From the NCBI RefSeq assembly GCF_030020805.1, contig NZ_CP125098.1:1964001-2028000 (forward strand): a DNA stretch of 64,000 bases, written 5' to 3'. The stretch comes from Paenibacillus sp. RC67. Lineage in GTDB: Bacteria > Bacillota > Bacilli > Paenibacillales > NBRC-103111. This document shows, in pieces, positions 57,484 through 64,000 of this stretch; position 1 is the stretch's first letter; each line of letters opens with the position of its first letter. Position numbers and translations under genes: made by a program. A model generated the notes under the pieces. It was given only the letters and a program-made list of their open reading frames with translations, was not told the DNA's origin and did not search any database.

Positions 57484-58329
57484 TTGGATGACGCAAAGAA
57501 GCAATTGTTGAATCATCAGCTTTCGTATTTGCGGGTTCAGCTGCTTTTTGCCAAGCTTTCGGTATGCGGTCCGGGTTGGATGAAACATCATTTCACCCCT
57601 TCCTATAATAAAATATATCTCATTCGCGAAGGGGAAGGGTGGCTCCAGATCGGCAAGGAACAGCTCCGGCCTAAGCCCGGGGAGCTCGTTTTTATTCCAG
57701 GAGGATTAGAACAGTCCTATTCAGTGACTGCGGGGACTCCCTATACGATGCAGTGGTGCCATTTCAAATCGAACATCAATTTCATGCGATTGTTCCAATT
57801 ATTCGGCATAGCCAAGGTGGTTAGAGCAGGAGAAAACCGGGAGCTGCAGCAGCGCTTCAACGAGCTTGAGGAGCACCGCAGCGATAAAGGACCGGCAACC
57901 TCGCTCAAAATCCAATCTGCCTTGCTCTCGATTATTTCCTATTTCATCGATCATGCAATCTTGGACAAAGGCCAGGATACTCCCAACGATGCTATCCTTA
58001 AGTTGACGGATACGATTCATTATATAGACATGAACTTATTGAGGGAGCTAAGCATTGAGGAGCTTTCGCAAAACGCTCATTTTCATCCCAATTATTTTAT
58101 TCGCATTTTCAAAAGGCATTTAGGTATGCCGCCGATGCGTTACATTCATGAGCGCAGGCTGGAAAAGGCGAAGCAGCTGCTTGGCTCAACGGATCTCACG
58201 GTGGGGGAGGTTGCTTATAGGAGCGGGTTTAAGGATATATCTTATTTTTCTGCTGCCTTCAAGAAAAGCGCTGGAGTAACCCCTTCAGAATTTAGAAATT
58301 TGTTCTCAGGGAGCGAAGGAATGAACTAG
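57484..58329 (+). CDS. AraC-family regulator with cupin sensor domain
   Basis: A 281-residue regulator. The N-terminal AraC-ligand-binding cupin (GEGWLQIGKEQLRPKPGELVFIPGG) is followed by a C-terminal double helix-turn-helix (LSIEELSQNAHFHPNYFIRIFKRHLGMPPMRYIHERRL and VGEVAYRSGFKDISYFSAAFKKSAGVTPSEF). The start is TTG 57484 behind AAGGGGG. It probably controls the secreted beta-helix gene downstream or the glycan locus as a whole; the inducer is unknown. Confidence 0.92.
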   Translation: MDDAKKQLLNHQLSYLRVQLLFAKLSVCGPGWMKHHFTPSYNKIYLIREGEGWLQIGKEQLRPKPGELVFIPGGLEQSYSVTAGTPYTMQWCHFKSNINFMRLFQLFGIAKVVRAGENRELQQRFNELEEHRSDKGPATSLKIQSALLSIISYFIDHAILDKGQDTPNDAILKLTDTIHYIDMNLLRELSIEELSQNAHFHPNYFIRIFKRHLGMPPMRYIHERRLEKAKQLLGSTDLTVGEVAYRSGFKDISYFSAAFKKSAGVTPSEFRNLFSGSEGMN

Positions 58330-58401
58330 TATGGAGCCGCTTGGCTCAAAGAGGTTAATTTTACAATAATAATGGTTAGGTTAACAGCTTACGGCCGGTA
58401 T

Positions 58402-58415
58402 TGAAAGCGCTGTAT
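58402..58415 (+). promoter_or_regulatory. CcpA cre site candidate for the beta-helix gene
   Basis: TGAAAGCGCTGTAT matches TGWAANCGNTNWCA except for the last two bases and contains the central AAGCGCT. It lies 54 bases before the start of the secreted beta-helix protein. Confidence 0.45.
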
Positions 58416-58468
58416 TATGGTGAGTGTGGGCTTATTTTTAAGCGGCACAATATACGGCGAGGTGGGAA

Positions 58469-61400
58469 ATGATGAGGATAAAGTCTGGGTTTAGAGTGCT
58501 GGTGGCTTTCTGTATTGTTTTATGCAATGGCATGCCTATTGGAACAAACGGTAATGTTTTGCATGCTCAGGAGAGTGCTCCAACACAGCTGTTTGTTGCC
58601 AAAAACGGCAGCGATACGTTCGAGGGTACGATTAGCCGTCCTTTTGCCACTCTGGAAAAAGCACGGGATACGCTTCGCGTAATGAAAAACAACGGGACGC
58701 TTCCATCCGGTGGAGCCAAAGTATCCATAAGAGGCGGAGAATATCGGTTCACCGATACGTTTCAATTGGATGAAAGGGACTCCGGAACGGTAGATGCACC
58801 GATCAAGTATGAAGCTTACAATGGGGAAAAAGTATCTTTCGTCGGTGGAGATACGCTGAACGCATCCATGTTTCATCCGGTGACGGATCCTGCTGTATTA
58901 GCGAGAATCCCCAAGGAAGCTGGCAGTAAAGTGATGCAGCTGGATTTGAAAGCACTCGGAATTACAGATTATGGTGTTCTCGGTAACACATCCGCTGTCC
59001 CGCCGGAGCTGTTCGTCAATGGAAACGTGATGACTCTTGCACGCTGGCCTAACAACGGTTTTACGACGGTGGATCAGGTTGTGAAAACGCCTGACTCAAC
59101 GGCAGGCACGGGATATGCGTTCACCTACAAGGATAGCGGGCTGTATAAGTGGCAAAGCAATGATTACACCTGGATGCTGGGCTATTGGGGGAATGATTGG
59201 GCTACCAACGATCTGGAGATCAAATCGATAGATACAGAACTTAAAAGCATTGAGACCTACAAAGGAACCAGCTATGCGATGAAAGCCGGACAACGGTTTT
59301 ATTTCTACAATATTCTTGAGGAACTGGACGCACCAGGCGAATGGTACATGGATCGCAATACGGGCATGCTCTACCTCTATCCTCCGGCACCGCTCCAAGA
59401 TAGCAAGGTTCAGCTGTCTTTATTCAATAAAAATCTTATCACCATTAACAATACGTCCAATGTCATATTCAGCGGTCTCGCGATGGAGGTTCACAGGGGG
59501 AATGCCATCGATATTACGGGTGGGGAAAACAATCGGATCCAATACTGTGAAATTAGCAAGATGGGCGGATATGCAGTCAAAATCAACGGAGGACATAACA
59601 ACGGAGTATATGGCTCAAGCATCTATAGCATGGGCAACGGGGGAGTTTCTTTAAATGGAGGTGACTCTACGACTTTGACTCCTGCCGGGAACTATGCCGA
59701 CAACAACGATATTTACAACTATGCCAGAATCAAGCTTACGTATACGTCAGCTGTGGAGCTGAACGGGGTGGGCAACCGCGCAACGCATAATAAAATGCAT
59801 AACGCGCCGCATCTCGCGATCCAGTTTAGAGGGAACGATCATGTCATGGAATACAATGAAATCTATGATGTGGTCAAAGAGACGGCGGATGCATCTGCGA
59901 TATATTCGGGGAGAAGCTTTGTTTGGCGTGGGAATATGATTAATAATAATTATTTTCACGATATTGTAGCGAGTGATCTGCGGGTATCCACAGCAGCTAT
60001 TTATTTGGATGATTATATGAGCGGTGTGGAGATGAGGGGCAACATATTTAATAACATTGGCAAGCAGGCATTCAAGCTTGCTAACGGTCGTGAGAATGTC
60101 GTTGAGAATAATATTGTCATCGATACCGGTTCTTCTATCGCATTCATGACCCGTGGCTATAAGCCCGGTGAGAAGAACTATGAATCATTGATGAGCAAGT
60201 TTGATCAGGTACCGTATCAAAGTGAAATTTGGAGTCAGCGCTACCCGACGCTGCCGAATATTCTAAATGACGATCCGCTGCTGCCAAAGCGCAACGTAGT
60301 TCGCAACAACGCTTTTATAAACAGTGGCCCTATTACCGGGGATAGTCAGAACATGAAGCTGGGTACTTTCGAGAACAACCTTTCTTTTGCTAACAAAAAT
60401 GACATCGGCTTTGTGGATGCGGCTAATGGAAATTTCCAGTTGAAGAATGATTCCGTTATTTTCTCAAGCATACCGGAATTCCAGCCGATTCCGTTCGGCG
60501 AGATGGGAGTCAAGGCAGCGGGACTGCCTCCAGCCCAGTCGGGCTTATCCGATAAATCGGTAGATTACCCACAGAACGGAGGCGATATCGCCGTCAGCAT
60601 GAGCTTAAACGAAAACTCGCTTACCGCTATTAAGGATGAATCCCGTCAATTGATCTTAGGAACGGATTTTGTTATAGAAGGCTCAAGGGTGATTTTGAAA
60701 AAAGCCTATCTGACTTCGCTGACACTAGGCTATCATGCTCTTTCGTTCTCATTCAGTGCCGGTAATAATGCATTTTTAAACGTCAACGTGCTGCCTCCTG
60801 CAAGTGCGCAGTTAGGCTTATCAACCCTTAAATATTCGCAAAACTCAGGTGACAGCACCGTCAGTATGAGCTTGAATGGAAATTCACTTGTCTCGATTCA
60901 AGACGGTAGCGGGGTTCTGAAAGAGGGGACGGACTACATCAATAACAGCACATCCGTGACGCTTAAGAGCGCTTATCTCTCCAAGCTGAACCTTGGACAA
61001 TACAACCTTCGGTTTACATTTAACGCAGGAAGCGATGCGAATCTATTGTTGAATGTCGTCCATGATAGCTTTACACTGAACAAATCCTACTCAGCTTCCT
61101 CTAAATGGAGTGATGATTATAGCGCGGCTAAAGCTTTTGACGGCAATAATACGACCCGTTGGTCAGCTGAGAAGGGGAAGACGACGGACCAATACTTAAC
61201 AGTCGATTTTGGAGACAGCATTACGTTCAATCAGGCGATTCTACGGGAAAGCTCTTACCAAAGAGTAAATCATTATGTACTGCAGTACTCGGAGGACGGC
61301 GTTAACTTTATCGATATACCTGGGACGGAAGGTACTTCCATAGGGGCTATCAAAACAATAGACTTTGATCCGATTAGCGCTCAGTATTTGCGACTCATGA

Positions 61401-62521
61401 TGTACTCGACCAAGCTGGAATCCGGGGCTAGCAAAGAACCGACGATAAATGAGGTGGAGGTATACTACATACCGCCTTCCACTCCAATTGAGCTTGCGAT
61501 TCCCGCAGATCAGACAGTAGAAGCGACAGGAGAAAGAACACCTGTAGAGTTAGGGAAGGCCACTTCGACAGAAGGAGTCGTCATCACTAATGATGCTCCA
61601 ATTGATTTTCCGCTAGGTGTGACGATTGTCACTTGGACCGTGAAGGATGCCCAAGGACGTACTCAGACGGCAGCCCAAAAGGTGACTGTGGTGGATACGA
61701 AGCCTCCTGTAATTACGGGTGAGGTGACAACAAAGCCCAGTAATAACGGATGGTACAATACGGATGTGACGGTTCATTTTACAGCGACTGACAGCGGTTC
61801 GGGGATTGCAAGCCTAACTCCGGACACCGTGGTCTCAACAAACGGGAAAAATCAGACGGTAACCGGAACGGCAGTGGATAAAGCTGGGAATACGGCAACG
61901 GCAGCTGTTTATGGCATTCATATCGATACGGTTAAGCCGACGGTCGATATCCGGGTAGTTCCATCTTATACGACATCACAAACAATGACAGTGACCTATT
62001 CGGTCTACGATTCGTTGTCTGGAGTGGAGAAAGCCGCTGCTCTATTAAACGGAAAACCGGTAGAAAGCGGTCAAAAAGTGAAACTAGCTGCGTTGGCGGG
62101 AAATAACACGTTGACCGTAACAGCATCCGATAAAGCTGGCAATACAACAGTGCAAACGGCATCGTTTCAGGTTGACATTGAAGCCGATGTCGATATCAGT
62201 CCTAAGACACTGAATCTAAAGAGTCAGGGCGGTGCCGATTCGATAACTGCGAGCATTGAACTGCCTTCAGGATATGCGGCATCACAGATTAATAAAAGTA
62301 CCGTTCAATTGACTGTCAACGGAACGGTTGTCCCTGCCCAAGCTAAATCTCAGGATAGGGATGATGAACGAGGCGGCAAAAGTGTGACGGTGAAGTTTGA
62401 TAGACAAAAGGTGATAGAGGCTCTAGGTCATGCCAACGGGAACATTACTTTAAGCATCAGCGGAAGTCTGATTGATGGAAAAAGCTTCGCAGGCAGCGAT
62501 ACGATGAGGGTTATTCATTGA
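58469..62521 (+). CDS. Secreted multi-domain beta-helix glycan-active protein
   Basis: A 1350-residue exported protein. The signal peptide ends near residue 34. A right-handed beta-helix (about 40-690) follows; it begins LFVAKNGSDTFEGTISRPFATLEKARDTL and has many coils such as NRIQYCEISKMGGYAVKINGG. Next come two X2-type modules (about 690-775 and 780-865), an F5/8 type C module (about 866-1010, AFDGNNTTRWSAE) and HYR/Ig-like domains (about 1010-1235). The last 115 residues are unassigned. The opening recalls glycan-cleaving beta-helix enzymes such as GH141-like proteins, but I cannot fix the family. There is no S-layer anchor or LPXTG motif. It likely degrades the glycan outside the cell. 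Confidence 0.88.
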   Translation: MMRIKSGFRVLVAFCIVLCNGMPIGTNGNVLHAQESAPTQLFVAKNGSDTFEGTISRPFATLEKARDTLRVMKNNGTLPSGGAKVSIRGGEYRFTDTFQLDERDSGTVDAPIKYEAYNGEKVSFVGGDTLNASMFHPVTDPAVLARIPKEAGSKVMQLDLKALGITDYGVLGNTSAVPPELFVNGNVMTLARWPNNGFTTVDQVVKTPDSTAGTGYAFTYKDSGLYKWQSNDYTWMLGYWGNDWATNDLEIKSIDTELKSIETYKGTSYAMKAGQRFYFYNILEELDAPGEWYMDRNTGMLYLYPPAPLQDSKVQLSLFNKNLITINNTSNVIFSGLAMEVHRGNAIDITGGENNRIQYCEISKMGGYAVKINGGHNNGVYGSSIYSMGNGGVSLNGGDSTTLTPAGNYADNNDIYNYARIKLTYTSAVELNGVGNRATHNKMHNAPHLAIQFRGNDHVMEYNEIYDVVKETADASAIYSGRSFVWRGNMINNNYFHDIVASDLRVSTAAIYLDDYMSGVEMRGNIFNNIGKQAFKLANGRENVVENNIVIDTGSSIAFMTRGYKPGEKNYESLMSKFDQVPYQSEIWSQRYPTLPNILNDDPLLPKRNVVRNNAFINSGPITGDSQNMKLGTFENNLSFANKNDIGFVDAANGNFQLKNDSVIFSSIPEFQPIPFGEMGVKAAGLPPAQSGLSDKSVDYPQNGGDIAVSMSLNENSLTAIKDESRQLILGTDFVIEGSRVILKKAYLTSLTLGYHALSFSFSAGNNAFLNVNVLPPASAQLGLSTLKYSQNSGDSTVSMSLNGNSLVSIQDGSGVLKEGTDYINNSTSVTLKSAYLSKLNLGQYNLRFTFNAGSDANLLLNVVHDSFTLNKSYSASSKWSDDYSAAKAFDGNNTTRWSAEKGKTTDQYLTVDFGDSITFNQAILRESSYQRVNHYVLQYSEDGVNFIDIPGTEGTSIGAIKTIDFDPISAQYLRLMMYSTKLESGASKEPTINEVEVYYIPPSTPIELAIPADQTVEATGERTPVELGKATSTEGVVITNDAPIDFPLGVTIVTWTVKDAQGRTQTAAQKVTVVDTKPPVITGEVTTKPSNNGWYNTDVTVHFTATDSGSGIASLTPDTVVSTNGKNQTVTGTAVDKAGNTATAAVYGIHIDTVKPTVDIRVVPSYTTSQTMTVTYSVYDSLSGVEKAAALLNGKPVESGQKVKLAALAGNNTLTVTASDKAGNTTVQTASFQVDIEADVDISPKTLNLKSQGGADSITASIELPSGYAASQINKSTVQLTVNGTVVPAQAKSQDRDDERGGKSVTVKFDRQKVIEALGHANGNITLSISGSLIDGKSFAGSDTMRVIH

Positions 62522-62570
62522 TGGATAAAATAGAAGGGATTTTGTATGCTGGGATATTAATATGATTTTT

Positions 62571-62591
62571 GACGCCGTGAGGCGTCTTTTT
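62571..62591 (+). terminator. Rho-independent terminator after the beta-helix gene
   Basis: GACGCC-GTGA-GGCGTC followed by TTTTTG. Confidence 0.85.
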
Positions 62592-62614
62592 GTTTATTTT
62601 AGGCGTATAGGTTC

Positions 62615-62642
62615 TTTACAAAATGGAAGTTAGTGGTAATAT
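62615..62642 (+). promoter_or_regulatory. Promoter of the HisG-like gene
   Basis: TTTACA (62615-62620) and TAATAT (62637-62642), 16 bases apart, about 50 bases before the start codon. Confidence 0.5.
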
Positions 62643-62694
62643 AGGGTGTAATTTATGATGAACTTTCGATTTCTGACAAAATAAGGGGGAAAAA

Positions 62695-63285
62695 ATGAGA
62701 ACGGATTTAAGGGTGGCACTGCCGAAGGATAATCTGGAGGTTGTTGTTGAATTGCTTGGGAAAGCAGGTATTCCTACTCCTGAACAAATTTTGAACACAA
62801 GAGCTTACTTGATTCCATTTCAATCCATAGAATGGATGATTGTCAGGCAAGTCGATGTACCTCTGCTCGTTGAGCAAGGGGCAGCCGATTTGGGGATCAC
62901 GGGTAAGCATGTATTAACAGAGCAGAATAAAGAGGTCGTGGAGCTGTTGGATCTCGGGACGGATCGCGTTGAGCTGTTCTTATTCGGCGATACCGAGCTG
63001 CTGAGCAGGTCGGACCTGACAATAGCAACGAAATATCCTAATATTACTTCGAGCTATTTTAGGGATAGAGGGACGCATGTCAGAACGATGCCCGTCCTTC
63101 ATGAATCGTCTGCAATGTCCGATGCGGTAGTAGCAGATATCCATGAGTATGTAAATCCAATGGGGCGGAAGGTACTCGATACAGTAGTCTCCGTAACGGA
63201 CCGGCTCATTGCCAACCGGAGCAGCTATGTCGTTAAGCAGCGGCATATTGATGAGTTTTGTACTGCTTTAATGCGGGTTGTTTAG
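62695..63285 (+). CDS. HisG-like protein lacking the PRPP-binding loop
   Basis: A 196-residue relative of short-form ATP phosphoribosyltransferase (HisG). Family landmarks are LRVALPKDNLE (KGRL in true HisG), VRQVDVPLLVEQGAADLGITGKHVL, ELLDLGTDRVEL, ATKYPNITSSYF and TDRLIANRSSYV. The PRPP-binding GSxExAP loop is missing: after RTMPVL comes HESSAMSDAVVADI, a shorter and different stretch. It therefore may not catalyse the first step of histidine synthesis. AAGGGGG precedes the ATG. It stands alone between a terminator and repeat copy C. It could be a regulator or a binding protein derived from HisG. Confidence 0.8.
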   Translation: MRTDLRVALPKDNLEVVVELLGKAGIPTPEQILNTRAYLIPFQSIEWMIVRQVDVPLLVEQGAADLGITGKHVLTEQNKEVVELLDLGTDRVELFLFGDTELLSRSDLTIATKYPNITSSYFRDRGTHVRTMPVLHESSAMSDAVVADIHEYVNPMGRKVLDTVVSVTDRLIANRSSYVVKQRHIDEFCTALMRVV

Positions 63286-63302
63286 TTTGGAAATAACAAA
63301 AA

Positions 63303-63557
63303 GGCGGCTGTATCAGCCGTCTGAGTCTGTGGAGAAACCCATTTTTTTTGAATGTAGCTGCTGGCGGTAGGTGGGGTATCCCCTGGAGGAGCGAAAGCGC
63401 CCGCCTTTGTTATCGGGAAAATACCGCTGTAAAGCCAATAAATTGAATATTTCCCGATAACAACAGCGGCTGGAGGGGGATACCCCACCGGAGTACCACG
63501 TACGCTTACTAAGATTCATAGGCTTTTCCACAATTTAAGGCGGCTCTATCAGACGCC
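63303..63557. repeat. MITE-like palindromic repeat, copy C, with flanking hairpins
   Basis: The element spans 63327-63533 (207 bases), with outer arms CTGTGGAGAAACCCAT and CATAGGCTTTTCCACA. The core has GGTGGGGTATCCCC (63370) and GGGGATACCCCACC (ending 63489), with GTTATCGGGAAA and TTTCCCGATAAC inside. It is flanked by GGCGGCTG-TAT-CAGCCGTC (63303) and GGCGGCTCTATCAGACGCC (63539), which resemble each other but not those of copy B. Read on the minus strand, the left hairpin ends in TTTTTG and can terminate the convergent MFS gene. Confidence 0.9.
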
Positions 63558-63575
63558 TACTCTAGCCCCTTGCAC

Positions 63576-64000
63576 TTACGTCTGCAGAGGCTTTTTTCTC
63601 GTTCTTACAACGTAGCTTATATAAACAATCAAATAAACCACGAACATGAGGCTGGATACGCGGTACATCATCGCATAATTCGTTGCTGCCGCGATAGGTC
63701 CCAGGATAAGGGCACCGAGCCCGATACCAAGGTCAAAAGCGGAGAAGAAGGTCGCATTAGCGGCCCCGCGGCGTTCAGGAGCCGCACGTTGGATAATCCA
63801 AGCTTGCAGCGAAGGTTGGATCGCACCGAAGCCCACGCCGTAGAAGGCTGCTGCGGCCATCAGGCCGCCTGTGCCTGTGGTATAGGATAGAAGGATCATC
63901 CCGACCAAACTGAACAAGGCCCCGGGGAGCAGCACCCAGACATGCCCGCGAGTATCGAAGATTTTACCGGATATCGGTCGTACTAGGAACAGCATAATGG
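63576..64000 (-). CDS. MFS transporter, C-terminal part (runs off the window)
   Basis: The frame is open to the window edge, so the true start lies beyond 64000. The visible 140-odd residues contain RPISGKIFDTRG, a motif A-like loop at the middle of MFS proteins, FFSAFDLGIGLGALILGPIAA and several membrane segments, ending in a basic tail. It is probably a drug or sugar efflux transporter of the 12-helix type. It is convergent with the HisG-like gene across repeat C. Confidence 0.8.
   Translation of the reverse strand, partial: IMLFLVRPISGKIFDTRGHVWVLLPGALFSLVGMILLSYTTGTGGLMAAAAFYGVGFGAIQPSLQAWIIQRAAPERRGAANATFFSAFDLGIGLGALILGPIAAATNYAMMYRVSSLMFVVYLIVYISYVVRTRKKPLQT

Overview
The window is typical of a Gram-positive, endospore-forming bacterium of the Paenibacillaceae (Paenibacillus-like). 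Supporting signs are strong AGGAGG-type ribosome binding sites with many TTG and GTG starts, a GerA/GerC germination operon, GlpP-type antitermination control, catabolite-repression (cre) boxes, a YesM/YesN-type two-component pair, and several CUT1 sugar ABC importers that carry no ATPase gene of their own. I saw no rRNA, tRNA, CRISPR array, prophage or intact insertion sequence.

Layout. 0.25-1.5 kb: PmtA-like methyltransferase overlapping a DedA membrane protein. 1.5-5.9 kb: amidohydrolase plus CUT1 importer behind a leader with a promoter, an operator-like box and a terminator. 6.0-7.9 kb: a cyclic-di-GMP-I riboswitch ahead of a CheX-like gene, then a soluble histidine kinase. 8.1-14.6 kb: repeat copy A, then an RND efflux operon with a secreted third protein. 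14.7-17.8 kb: germination genes A, C and a small D-type protein, without B. 17.8-19.7 kb: ABC exporter (minus strand). 20.0-32.4 kb: a seven-to-eight-gene envelope and transport locus (MsmX-like ATPase, oversized solute-binding protein, two permease pairs, an NHL/TPR/Yip1 membrane protein, a secreted DUF5696-like protein), followed by an OmpR-type two-component system. 34.7-38.8 kb: glpP, glpD and glpK with their regulatory sites. 38.8-46.0 kb: housekeeping and stress genes (Ig-like protein, hisJ, lysR, MFS pump with PadR, repeat B, HAD phosphatase, AlkD, SRPBCC protein). 46.1-62.5 kb: a polysaccharide-utilisation locus with a sensor/regulator pair, importer, frameshifted heparinase II/III-type lyase, Cys-type sulfatase, cysteine dioxygenase, AraC regulator and a 1350-residue secreted beta-helix protein. 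62.6-64 kb: a HisG-like protein lacking the PRPP loop, repeat C, and the end of an MFS gene.

How the parts work together. Four CUT1 permease pairs share one visible ATPase gene (20002-21123), which fits the multitasking MsmX model. The locus at 46-62 kb should sense, cut, desulfate and import an acidic, probably sulfated glycan under CcpA control. The locus at 20-32 kb is the best candidate for an undescribed system.

The most unusual non-coding signal is a roughly 205 bp MITE-like palindromic element. Two full copies lie between convergent genes, each flanked on both sides by a terminator-like hairpin whose sequence matches within a copy but differs between copies. A third, partial copy lies upstream of the RND operon.
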